Below, piece by piece: positions 14,973 to 21,672 of a stretch of 26,381 nucleotides of DNA. Origin of the DNA: DASUXA01 sp036378155 (GTDB lineage Bacteria > Actinomycetota > Actinomycetes > Mycobacteriales > Micromonosporaceae); NCBI GenBank assembly GCA_036378155.1, contig DASUXA010000056.1, forward strand, positions 1 to 26,381. The letters run 5' to 3'. Position 1 is the first letter of the stretch, and the number at the start of each line of letters is the position of its first letter. The translations under genes were made by a program, and so were the position numbers. The notes beneath the pieces were generated by a model. That model searched no databases. It worked only from the letters and a program-made list of their open reading frames with translations, and was not told the DNA's origin.

Positions 14973-15560
14973 ATGGAGCTGATCGACGCGGTGCGCAGCC
15001 GGCGCAGCGTGGGCAGGCTGGTGGACCCCGCCCCGTCCGACGAGGAGATCCTCGATCTGGTGACGGAGGCGGCGACGGGACCGGACCACGGGCTGCTGCG
15101 CCCCTGGCGGTTGATCACGGTGCGCGGCGACGCGCGTCGCACGCTCGGCGAGGCGTTCGCCGCCGACCTGCCGGACGACGACGCAGCCGGGCGGGAGCGT
15201 GCCGCGGGCAAGCCGCTGCGCGCGCCGCTGCTGCTGTCGATCGTGCTCGAGCCGCGGGAGAACCCGAAGGTACCGGAGTGGGAGCAGCTCGCCGCGACCG
15301 CCGCGATGGTGCACAACCTGTCGTTGCTGCTGCACGCCGGCGGATGGGGCGCGATGTGGCGTACCGGGGCGCCCGTCCGCTCGCCGCACGTCCACAAGCT
15401 GCTCGGGTTGTCGGCGGGGGAGCAGTTGCTGGGCTGGCTGTACGTGGGCACGCCGAGGGACGCCAACCTGCCGCCGCGCCCCCCGTTCGACCCGCGCGAC
15501 CGGATCTACGCGCTCGACCCGACCGGTACCGTCGAACCGCTCGCCGTGCCGACCCGCTGA
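14973..15560 (+). CDS. Nitroreductase-family FMN oxidoreductase (YdjA-like)
   Basis: The 195-residue protein starts at ATG 14973, 6 nt after GGAGAG (14961-14966); a TTG directly upstream is in frame but less likely. The N-terminus ELIDAVRSRRSVGRLVDPAPSDEEILDLVTEAATGPDHGLLRPWRLITVRGD carries the FMN phosphate-binding R-S-R-R-S motif and the P-W-R-L-I-T-V strand. The middle EWEQLAATAAMVHNLSLLLHAGGWGAMWRTGAPVRSPHVHKLLGL contains the family helix and the G-WGAMWRTG loop seen in short YdjA-type nitroreductases. Such enzymes use NAD(P)H and FMN to reduce nitroaromatics, quinones or other acceptors; the physiological substrate is unknown. A possible -10 (TAGGGT, 14932-14937) lies upstream, and it appears to be its own transcription unit. 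Confidence 0.88.
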   Translation: MELIDAVRSRRSVGRLVDPAPSDEEILDLVTEAATGPDHGLLRPWRLITVRGDARRTLGEAFAADLPDDDAAGRERAAGKPLRAPLLLSIVLEPRENPKVPEWEQLAATAAMVHNLSLLLHAGGWGAMWRTGAPVRSPHVHKLLGLSAGEQLLGWLYVGTPRDANLPPRPPFDPRDRIYALDPTGTVEPLAVPTR

Positions 15561-15575
15561 GCCTCGGGCAGCGTC

Positions 15576-15604
15576 GCCGACCCCCGCAGCGCCCGGTTTA
15601 GGCT
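15576..15604 (+). promoter_or_regulatory. Promoter candidate for the DUF2795 gene
   Basis: TAGGCT at 15599-15604 is a consensus-like actinobacterial -10 box. GCCGAC 17 nt upstream (15576-15581) keeps the GAC of a TTGACA -35. The predicted start near 15611 leaves about 40 nt of leader before ATG 15651. Confidence 0.5.
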
Positions 15605-15650
15605 GCTCAGTCGCGTGCATGATCGCCGCCGGGTCGGGTAGGCGAGGGGC

Positions 15651-15842
15651 ATGGCTGTCAACCCGATCCAGTTGCAGAAGTTTCTCGGCGGCGTGGACTA
15701 CCCGACCGACAAGCGGACGCTGGTCGAGCGGGCGAAGGCGAGCGGCGCGGACGACGCGGTCGTGCAGACGCTGCAGTCGCTGAACCGCGACCACTTCAAC
15801 TCGCCGAACGACGTCAGTGAGGCAGTGGGCGACCAGCGCTGA
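15651..15842 (+). CDS. Small DUF2795-family protein
   Basis: The 63-residue product matches the DUF2795 pattern: IQLQKFLGGVDYPTDKRTLVERAKASGADDAVVQTLQSL, then FNSPNDVSEAVG. Proteins of this type are small, mostly helical, common in Actinobacteria and often present in several copies. No biochemical role is established to my knowledge. The ATG follows the purine-rich GGCGAGGGGC at 15641-15650, which runs right up to the start codon; the spacing from GAGG is short. The gene has its own promoter-like sequence and is followed 90 bp later by a very strong hairpin, so it is probably monocistronic. Confidence 0.88.
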   Translation: MAVNPIQLQKFLGGVDYPTDKRTLVERAKASGADDAVVQTLQSLNRDHFNSPNDVSEAVGDQR

Positions 15843-15931
15843 CCCCGCCGCCAACCCGGTCGCGGCACAGTGACCGGATCGCCGAACACCTGCGCGAACC
15901 ACCCGAGTAAAGGCCTCCGGCTGAAAGTCGC

Positions 15932-15968
15932 GCGCGGGAGCGCCGCCGTACCGGCGGCGCTCCCGCGC
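15932..15968. terminator. 17-bp perfect hairpin with TAC loop
   Basis: Bases 15932-15948 pair without mismatch with 15952-15968 around a 3-nt loop, giving the strongest short-loop hairpin in the window. It lies 90 bp after the DUF2795 stop and about 320 bp before the esterase gene. There is no following T-run. It is most likely the terminator of the DUF2795 message. Confidence 0.7.
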
Positions 15969-16290
15969 TGTGTACCGCATTTCCGCAGGTCATTGCCGAT
16001 CGGCGGGGACGTCCCCCGGTGGCGTATTCAGCGCAATCACCCGTCGATTAACCGGTACATTCGTCCGCCCGTTCGAAACCGCCACGCAGCGTGACACCAC
16101 CGTGGCGGGTGTCTGGCGCCACCAGCCTTTAGTCGCTCCACGTATCGCCGGCGCACACATTTGTCCAGCACCGCCCCGGAAATCGACGTACGAAAAAAGA
16201 ATTAGCCGCGAGGTCTTCCCGTCGACATAGACCGCGTGCTATCTATACGGCACCCGGTTCACCGGTCCCCCCTACCCCCTGGAGGACGAC
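15969..16290 (+). other. AT-richer intergenic region upstream of the secreted esterase
   Basis: Between the DUF2795 stop and the esterase start there are 448 bp without a credible gene. The part after the hairpin is clearly less GC-rich than the rest of the window and includes AT-rich patches near 16040-16060 and an A-rich run around 16192-16205. Short open frames here lack ribosome sites and family features. It holds the promoter candidate at 16222-16249; I see no other repeat or RNA structure of note. Confidence 0.55.
16222..16249 (+). promoter_or_regulatory. Promoter candidate of the SGNH esterase gene
   Basis: TCGACA (16222-16227) resembles TTGACA, and 16 nt later TATACG (16244-16249) resembles a -10 box; an overlapping TATCTA lies slightly upstream. 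A start near 16256 would leave about 35 nt of leader containing the ribosome site GGAGG just before GTG 16291. Confidence 0.45.
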
Positions 16291-17088
16291 GTGCGAAGAC
16301 CGCGTGCCCTACGTCTTGTCGCCACCCTAGCCGCCTCGGCCGCTACCGTGCTTGCCCTGGCGACTCCCGCCCATGCCGCCGGCGTGTACTACGTGGCGCT
16401 GGGCGACTCCTACTCCTCCGGCGTCGGCGCCGGCAACTACACGTCCGAGAGCGGATCGTGCGACCGCAGCTACAACGCGTACCCGGCGCTGTGGGCGGCG
16501 GCGCATGCCCCGGCGTACTACCGGTCGGTGGCGTGCTCCGGCGCGAAGACGTCGGACGTCATCAACTCGCAGGTCTCCGCGCTGAGCTCGTCGACGACGT
16601 TGGTGAGCATCACCATCGGCGGCAACGACGCCGGCTTCTCCAACATCATGACCACCTGCGCGCTGTACGGTGACCCGGACTGCATCGACGCCGTCAACCA
16701 GGCGGAAGCCTGGGCGCAGGCGAACCTGGGCCCGCTGCTCGACCAGACGTACAACGCGATCCGCGCGCACGCCCCGTACGCCAAGGTCGTCGTCCTCGAC
16801 TACCCGGTCTTCTACCAGCTCAACACGTTCTGCGTCGGACTGAGCGACGCCGACCACCAGAAGATCGACGAGGGCATCAACCTCATCGACGGCATCACCC
16901 AGCAGGCGGTGTCGCGGCACAGCGGCTTCGTCTTCGCCGACGTCCGCAACATCTTCGTCGGTCACCAGCTGTGCAGCGGCGACAAGTGGCTGCACGCGCT
17001 GAACTGGCTGGACATCTCCGAGTCGTACCACCCGACCGCCGACGGTCAGAAGTACGGCTACCTGCCGGTGTTCAGCAACTACGCCTGA
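16291..17088 (+). CDS. Secreted SGNH/GDSL-family esterase-lipase
   Basis: The 265-residue protein starts at GTG 16291, after CTGGAGGACGAC. A signal peptide (Arg-rich start, hydrophobic 9-24, cleavage after AHA, residue 29) directs secretion. All four SGNH blocks are present: I YVALGDSYSSG with nucleophile Ser40, II CSGAKTSDV with Gly84, III IGGNDAGF with Asn112, and V SYHPTADGQ with His247. Paired cysteines (C57, C82; two in TTCALYGDPDC; one each in NTFCVG and QLCSGD) suggest three disulfides as in Streptomyces extracellular lipases of this family. It should hydrolyse acyl esters outside the cell; the natural substrate is uncertain. It is monocistronic, with its own promoter region and a bidirectional terminator after it. 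Confidence 0.94.
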   Translation: MRRPRALRLVATLAASAATVLALATPAHAAGVYYVALGDSYSSGVGAGNYTSESGSCDRSYNAYPALWAAAHAPAYYRSVACSGAKTSDVINSQVSALSSSTTLVSITIGGNDAGFSNIMTTCALYGDPDCIDAVNQAEAWAQANLGPLLDQTYNAIRAHAPYAKVVVLDYPVFYQLNTFCVGLSDADHQKIDEGINLIDGITQQAVSRHSGFVFADVRNIFVGHQLCSGDKWLHALNWLDISESYHPTADGQKYGYLPVFSNYA

Positions 17089-17103
17089 CGGTCGTACCTC
17101 GGG

Positions 17104-17133
17104 TGGGGCCGGCGGTCGCGACCGCCGGCCCCA
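17104..17133. terminator. 30-bp perfect palindrome between convergent genes
   Basis: The 30 bases are self-complementary without a mismatch (core GGCGGTCGCGACCGCC). It lies 15 bp after the esterase stop and 7 bp from the permease stop, which face each other, so it most likely ends both transcripts. Confidence 0.75.
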
Positions 17134-17139
17134 TCGTCG

Positions 17140-18099
17140 TCAATTGGCGGGTTCCACGGCGCCGGTACCGGGGCGCTCGCCGGGCGCCGTGGCGTCGCGT
17201 ACCCGCAGCCGCTGTCGGACCGCCGTGAGCGCCGTGCCCAGCAGCGCGGTGGCGAGCACCGAGAGCACGATGCCGCTGGGCGCCCCGTACAGCTTGAGCG
17301 CGCTCGTGGTCAGGACCGCGGTCAGCGCGACGCGTACCACGCCCGCCGGCGCGCGCGACGACAGCCGCGCGCCGAGCAGTACCCCCGGAATCGAGCCGAC
17401 CACGATCGCGGCGGCGACGCCGACGCGCGGGTCCCCGAACAGCGCGTGCCCGAGGGCGGCGGTGACGACCAGCGGGACCGCCTGGACCAGGTCGGTGCCG
17501 ACGAGGTCGTTGGGGCGCAGCGACGGGTACAGCACCAGCAGCGCCACCATGATCAGCGAACCCGCGCCGACGGAGGTCAGTCCGACGACTAGTCCGCCGG
17601 CCGCGCCTAGCAGGACGGTCGCCAGTCGACGGACCCGTACCGGTGGCGCCGGAACCGGCTGCGCCACCCGACCGGGCTGCTCCCGGCGCGGCTGCGCCGG
17701 GCGACCAGGCTGCGGCGGGTTCCGGGTCAGGTATGTCTTCGCCAGCAGTCCCGCCGCGGCGAGCAGCAGCGCCGACGCGAGCGCGTACCGGACGGTGTGC
17801 TGGACCGTCGCCTGGTGACCGACGACCCGGGTCAGCAGGACACCCAGGAACGCGCTGGGCACGCTGCCCACGCACAGCCAGCGAACCAGCGCCCACCGGA
17901 CGGTGCCGTGCCGGGCGTGTACCCAGCCGCCGAACGGGTTCATCACCGCGTTGGCGACCAGGTCGCTGGACACGGCGGTCAGCGGGGGTACCCCGAAGAA
18001 CAGCACCAGCACCGGCGTCATGAGCGATCCGCCGCCCATCCCGGTCAGCCCCACCACGATGCCGACCGCGAAGCCGGCGAGCGTCAGGACCGGATTCAT
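17140..18099 (-). CDS. TSUP / TauE-SafE family membrane permease
   Basis: The 319-residue protein starts at ATG 18099 (MNPVLTLAGFAVGIVVGLTGMGGGSLMTPVLVLFFGVPPLTAVSSDL). It has two homologous TauE/SafE halves: the first with GLTGMGGGSLMTP near residues 15-30, the second with GLTSVGAGSLIMVALLVLYPSLRPNDLVGTDL. About eight hydrophobic segments are visible. A Pro/Gln/Arg-rich linker (around 130-160) separates the halves on the cytosolic side. TSUP proteins move sulfite, sulfoacetate, other organosulfonates or simple anions across the membrane; the substrate here is not readable. The frame is open further upstream but without a better start. No Shine-Dalgarno sequence precedes the ATG. It is divergent from the isoamylase gene and convergent with the esterase. 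Confidence 0.9.
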   Translation of the reverse strand: MNPVLTLAGFAVGIVVGLTGMGGGSLMTPVLVLFFGVPPLTAVSSDLVANAVMNPFGGWVHARHGTVRWALVRWLCVGSVPSAFLGVLLTRVVGHQATVQHTVRYALASALLLAAAGLLAKTYLTRNPPQPGRPAQPRREQPGRVAQPVPAPPVRVRRLATVLLGAAGGLVVGLTSVGAGSLIMVALLVLYPSLRPNDLVGTDLVQAVPLVVTAALGHALFGDPRVGVAAAIVVGSIPGVLLGARLSSRAPAGVVRVALTAVLTTSALKLYGAPSGIVLSVLATALLGTALTAVRQRLRVRDATAPGERPGTGAVEPAN

Positions 18100-18118
18100 G
18101 TGACGAGTCTCGATGAGC

Positions 18119-18148
18119 GTCGGTAGTTTGTCTAGCTTCCCTACCGAC
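18119..18148. promoter_or_regulatory. 8-bp inverted repeat upstream of the TSUP permease
   Basis: GTCGGTAG (18119-18126) and CTACCGAC (18141-18148) form a perfect inverted repeat with a 14-nt spacer, 20-49 bp upstream of the permease start, where its promoter should be. The wide spacing suits a dimeric repressor or activator. No regulator gene is adjacent, so any binding protein is unknown. Confidence 0.45.
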
Positions 18149-18197
18149 TTAGTCGAGATTAGGTCGGCGTCTGCCGACCCGCTCGCCGCGCTGTGCA

Positions 18198-18214
18198 CTT
18201 GCGTTTGCTGCAAG
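18198..18214. promoter_or_regulatory. Distal CTGCAAG / CTTGC element, MalR-site-like
   Basis: CTTGC (18198-18202) and GCAAG (18210-18214) form an inverted pair, and CTGCAAG (18208-18214) is the reverse complement of CTTGCAG, the repeated motif in Streptomyces amylase promoters recognised by the LacI-family regulator MalR/Reg1. It is about 45 bp upstream of the isoamylase -35 box. Confidence 0.4.
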
Positions 18215-18258
18215 GAATTTCAGCCTCGGCTCAGGGACTCGGACACGCCTGACAAGGC

Positions 18259-18287
18259 TTTACTTCATCAACGCCTGGCGATATCGT
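18259..18287 (+). promoter_or_regulatory. Isoamylase promoter
   Basis: TTTACT (18259-18264), a 17-nt spacer and TATCGT (18282-18287) form a good sigma-70-type promoter. The predicted start around 18294 gives a leader of about 40 nt that includes the proximal CTGCAAG element and the ribosome site. Confidence 0.6.
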
Positions 18288-18308
18288 CCGGTGACCTCTG
18301 CGGTACCT

Positions 18309-18321
18309 CTGCAAGTCTTGC
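18309..18321. promoter_or_regulatory. Proximal CTGCAAG / CTTGC palindrome, MalR-site-like
   Basis: GCAAG-T-CTTGC (18311-18321) is a perfect palindrome containing CTGCAAG (18309-18315), the same heptamer as in the distal element. It lies between the predicted transcription start and the ribosome site (GCGGGAGG, 18320-18327), where a bound repressor would block elongation. Maltose-type control is inferred from the motif and from the encoded enzyme. Confidence 0.5.
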
Positions 18322-18332
18322 GGGAGGCTTTC

Positions 18333-20699
18333 ATGCGCCAGGTTGCCCGATCCCCACGACCGTCCGGCGCACCCGCCGCGCTGCTCACCCGCGTCGCGAC
18401 CGCGTTCGCCCTGGTCGCCGCCGCACTCGCGGTACCGGCGCTGGTCAGCCCACCCGTCGCGTACGCCGCGATCGACGCGCAGTCGCTCGGCGGCAGGTAC
18501 GACTCGACCGGCAGCACCATCACGTTCCGGGTGTACTCGTCGACCGCCACCCGCATCGCGGTGTACCTGTACGCCAGCCCGACGGGCGCCGCCGAGAAGG
18601 TCAGCTATCCGATGACCGCGGACGCCTCGCACGTGTGGTCGGTCAACGTGAGCGTGGCGACGCTGCGTAACACCTACGGCATCACCGGTCCGGTCTACTA
18701 CGGCTACCGCGCCTGGGGTCCGAACTGGACGTACGACCCGACGTGGCACCCCGGTTCGTCCGCCGGGTTCCGTGCCGACGTGGACGCGGCGGGCAACCGG
18801 TTCAACCCGAACAAGCTGCTCATCGACCCGTACGCCCGCGAGATCAGCCACGACCCGCTGACCGGGTCGAACACCGACAGGACGGTGTACGCCTCGGGCC
18901 CGTCGTACCGGACGATCGACAGCGGACCATACGCGCCGAAGAGCATCGTGCTCGCCGCGGACTCCACCAGCACCGGCACCAAGCCGACCCGCGCGCTGAA
19001 GGACGACGTCGTCTACGAGGTCGACCTGCGCGGGCTGAGCCGCCAGGACAGCGGCGTGGCCTCGGCGTACCAGGGCACCTACCGGGGCGCGGCGGCGGAA
19101 GCCGGCAGGCTGTCCGCGCTCGGCGTGACCGCCGTCGAGTTCCTGCCCGTACAGGAGTTCCAGAACGACGCCAACGACGTGGATCCGACCAGCACCAGCG
19201 GCGACAACTACTGGGGGTACGACCCGCTGGCGTGGTTCGCGCCGGACCGGCGGTACTCCTCCGACAAGAGCGCGGGCGGACCGACCCGCGAGTTCAAGGC
19301 GATGGTCAAAGCGTTCCACGACGCGGGCATCAAAGTGCTGATGGACGTCGTGTACAACCACACCGGCGAGGGCGGCGCCTGGACCAGCGGCGACACCGGC
19401 ACCTACAGCGTGCTGTCCTGGCGCGGACTGGACAACCCGACGTACTACGAGCTGACCAGCGACAAGCAGAGCTCGTGGGACAACACCGGGGTCGGCGGCA
19501 ACGTCAACACCTACAACCCGGTCGCCCAGAACCTGATCGTCGACTCGATCGCCTACTGGAAGAACACCATGGGCGTCGACGGGTTCCGGTTCGACCTCGC
19601 CCCGGTGCTCGGCAACACCTGCCAGAGCGGCTGCTTCAACTTCAGCAGCACCGACCCGAACACCGCGCTGCGCCGGCTGGTCGCCGAGATGCCGGCGCGT
19701 CCGGCGGCCGGCGGCAGCGGCACCGACTGGATCGCCGAGCCGTGGGCCCTCGGCAGCGGCACGTACCAGCTCGGCAACTTCCCGCCCGGATGGTCGGAGT
19801 GGAACGGCAACTACCGCGACACGATGCGCCGGTCGCAGAACAAACTGGGGGTCGACGACGTCACGCCCGCGCAGCTCGCCACCCGGTTCGCCGGCTCGTC
19901 CGACCTGTTCGGCGACGACGGGCGCAAGCCCTGGAACTCGATCAACTTCATGGTCGCGCACGACGGGTTCACGCTGGACGACCTGTACTCCTGCAACGCC
20001 AAGAACAACAGCCAGCCGTGGCCGTACGGTCCGTCCGACGGCGGTACCGACGACAACATCTCCTGGGACCAGGGCGGCATCGCCGCCGACCAGCGCAAGG
20101 CGGCACGCAACGGGTTCTCGTTCCTGATGCTGTCCGCCGGCACCCCGATGATGACCGGCGGCGACGAGTACCTGCGCAGCCTGCGCTGCAACAACAACCC
20201 GTACAACGTGGACTCGACCGCCAACTGGCTCACCTACTCCTGGACCAGCGACCAGAGCACCTTCGACAGCTTCGCCAAGGGCATGATCGCGTTCCGCAAG
20301 GCGCACCCGGCGCTGCGACCAGGCGGCTTCTACTCGTCCGGGGACACCAACGGCAACGGAATGGCGCAGATGAGCTGGTTCACGCCGGCGGGCGCGACAC
20401 CGGACTCGACGTACTGGAACAGCACGTCCAACCACGACATCGCGTGGCGGGTCGACGGCACCGAGTTCGGCGACCCGGCGAGCGCGATCTACGTCGGGTA
20501 CAACGGCTGGTCCGGCGACGTGACGTTCACCCTGCCGTGGCCGGGTTCGGGCCGGCAGTGGTACCGGGTGACGGACACCTCCACCTGGGCGGAGGGTCCC
20601 AACCAGGTCGCCGCCCCCGGTTCCGAGGCGCTGATCGGCGGGCAGGGCACCACGTACGTGCTGCACGGGCGGGCGCTGCTGGTGCTGATCGCGAAGTAG
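18333..20699 (+). CDS. Secreted isoamylase-type glycogen/starch debranching enzyme (GH13)
   Basis: The 788-residue protein starts at ATG 18333 after GCGGGAGG. A signal peptide ends near AYA/A (residue 45), so it is exported. Residues ~46-200 form the N-terminal CBM48-like beta-sandwich (GGRYDSTGSTITFRVYSSTATRIAVYLY...VYYGYRAWGPNW). The GH13 barrel follows with VVYEVDLRGLS, DVVYNHTGEGG, GFRFDLAPVLG (nucleophile Asp421), IAEPWALG (acid/base Glu469) and VAHDGFTLDDL (Asp544). GDEYLRS...NNNPYN and a C-terminal beta domain complete it. Length and motif order agree with Pseudomonas-type isoamylase, which cleaves alpha-1,6 branches of glycogen or amylopectin. Intracellular GlgX/TreX relatives lack a signal peptide, which argues for a polysaccharide-scavenging role here. 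It is monocistronic, with its own promoter. Confidence 0.94.
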   Translation: MRQVARSPRPSGAPAALLTRVATAFALVAAALAVPALVSPPVAYAAIDAQSLGGRYDSTGSTITFRVYSSTATRIAVYLYASPTGAAEKVSYPMTADASHVWSVNVSVATLRNTYGITGPVYYGYRAWGPNWTYDPTWHPGSSAGFRADVDAAGNRFNPNKLLIDPYAREISHDPLTGSNTDRTVYASGPSYRTIDSGPYAPKSIVLAADSTSTGTKPTRALKDDVVYEVDLRGLSRQDSGVASAYQGTYRGAAAEAGRLSALGVTAVEFLPVQEFQNDANDVDPTSTSGDNYWGYDPLAWFAPDRRYSSDKSAGGPTREFKAMVKAFHDAGIKVLMDVVYNHTGEGGAWTSGDTGTYSVLSWRGLDNPTYYELTSDKQSSWDNTGVGGNVNTYNPVAQNLIVDSIAYWKNTMGVDGFRFDLAPVLGNTCQSGCFNFSSTDPNTALRRLVAEMPARPAAGGSGTDWIAEPWALGSGTYQLGNFPPGWSEWNGNYRDTMRRSQNKLGVDDVTPAQLATRFAGSSDLFGDDGRKPWNSINFMVAHDGFTLDDLYSCNAKNNSQPWPYGPSDGGTDDNISWDQGGIAADQRKAARNGFSFLMLSAGTPMMTGGDEYLRSLRCNNNPYNVDSTANWLTYSWTSDQSTFDSFAKGMIAFRKAHPALRPGGFYSSGDTNGNGMAQMSWFTPAGATPDSTYWNSTSNHDIAWRVDGTEFGDPASAIYVGYNGWSGDVTFTLPWPGSGRQWYRVTDTSTWAEGPNQVAAPGSEALIGGQGTTYVLHGRALLVLIAK

Positions 20700-20778
20700 C
20701 GCCCGCCGGCGTCCGCCGCTTCGCACGACCCGCCGTCCGGTGTCCCGGTCCGCGACCCGCAGGGCCACAATCTCGGGC

Positions 20779-21651
20779 GTGACTGGAACGAATATCGATG
20801 ACGGGGCGGTACCGCCGGACGTACCCGCCCCGGCGCAGGACCACCACGGGCACGGCGGCGAGGCGCTGACCGCCGCGGTCGAGGCGGCACTGAGGCACCA
20901 CCTGCACGACCACCTGATCCAGGTCGAGCACCTGGTGGCGAACGGCCGGCGGGCGGTGGCCCGGTGTACCGGCGACCATCACGAACACCACCTGCCCGCG
21001 TGGCTGCGACCCACCGAGGGCGAAGCCCGCTGGCCGGTCGCGCTGGCCGTGCTGTTCGCCATCGGGCTGCAGCTCGTGGTACCCGCGCCGGTGGCGATGA
21101 AGCCGGCGTGGCTGCTGCCCGGCGTCGAACTGGTGCTGCTGGTCCTGCTCGTGGTCGCGAACCCGACCCGGATCAACCGGGACCACGCGTGGCTGCGGGT
21201 GACCAGCCTGGTCCTGGTCGCGGTCGCCACGGTCGCCAACGCCTGGTCGGCGGCCCGGTTGGTGACCGGGCTGATCGAGGGCAGGAAGGAATGGGAGGAC
21301 GCCGGACCGCTGCTCGCCTGCGGCGCGGCGATCTGGCTGACCAACGTGATCGTGTTCGCGCTGTGGTACTGGGAGTTCGACCGCGGCGGACCGGTCGCCC
21401 GCGCCCACGCCCGGCACCCGTACCCCGACTTCCAGTTCCCGCAGATGGCGACCCCGGACACCAGCCACCACGAGTGGGAACCGGCGTTCATCGACTACCT
21501 GTACCTGTCGTTCACCAACGCCACCGCGTTCAGCCCGACCGACACGCTGCCGTTCAGCCGCTGGGCGAAGTTGACCATGTTGACCCAGTCGGCGGTCTCA
21601 CTGATCACCGTCGCGCTGGTCATCGCCCGTGCGGTGAACATCCTGCAGTAG
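20779..21651 (+). CDS. Multi-pass membrane protein with His-rich N-terminus (DUF1345-like)
   Basis: The 290-residue protein starts at GTG 20779 (VTGTNIDDG). Residues 1-75 are hydrophilic and contain 12 histidines, including HHGH at 22-25, HHLHDH at 40-45 and HHEHH at 67-71. Five hydrophobic segments follow at about 85-107, 110-128, 139-163, 177-199 and 264-289. Before the last one is the amphipathic FIDYLYLSFTNATAFSPTDTLPFSRWAK, which recalls the ALSFTIG-F--SDT loop of DUF1345 membrane proteins and could form a re-entrant pore segment. Function is unknown; the His clusters may bind metal or sense pH, as an inference. No ribosome site is visible; CACAAT at 20766-20771, 7 nt before the GTG, may be the -10 of a leaderless message. 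Confidence 0.82.
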   Translation: MTGTNIDDGAVPPDVPAPAQDHHGHGGEALTAAVEAALRHHLHDHLIQVEHLVANGRRAVARCTGDHHEHHLPAWLRPTEGEARWPVALAVLFAIGLQLVVPAPVAMKPAWLLPGVELVLLVLLVVANPTRINRDHAWLRVTSLVLVAVATVANAWSAARLVTGLIEGRKEWEDAGPLLACGAAIWLTNVIVFALWYWEFDRGGPVARAHARHPYPDFQFPQMATPDTSHHEWEPAFIDYLYLSFTNATAFSPTDTLPFSRWAKLTMLTQSAVSLITVALVIARAVNILQ

Positions 21652-21672
21652 ACGCCGACCCGGGCGGGCGTC
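21651..21672. terminator. Hairpin spanning two convergent stop codons
   Basis: GACGCC (21651-21656) pairs with GGCGTC (21667-21672) across a 10-nt GC-rich loop. It covers the last base of the membrane-protein stop and the first bases of the kinase stop on the other strand, leaving no other spacer between the convergent genes. It is a weak but well-placed shared terminator. Confidence 0.35.

Noticed and set aside
15870..16230. Short open frames in the gap before the SGNH esterase
   Set aside because: They have no ribosome site, cross the strong hairpin or the promoter, and show no family features or codon bias.
16236..16673. Several long Arg/Pro/Gly-rich frames on both strands throughout the window
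   Set aside because: They overlap convincing genes in other frames, have biased composition typical of high-GC shadow frames, and lack motifs.
18113..18332. Plus-strand cysteine-rich reading (LCTCVCCK) upstream of the isoamylase, resembling a cysteine attenuator leader peptide near a sulfur-type permease
   Set aside because: The frame has no early stop and runs on into the isoamylase gene out of frame; it is on the opposite strand from the permease; and the TGC-rich bases are explained by the CTTGC/CTGCAAG motifs.
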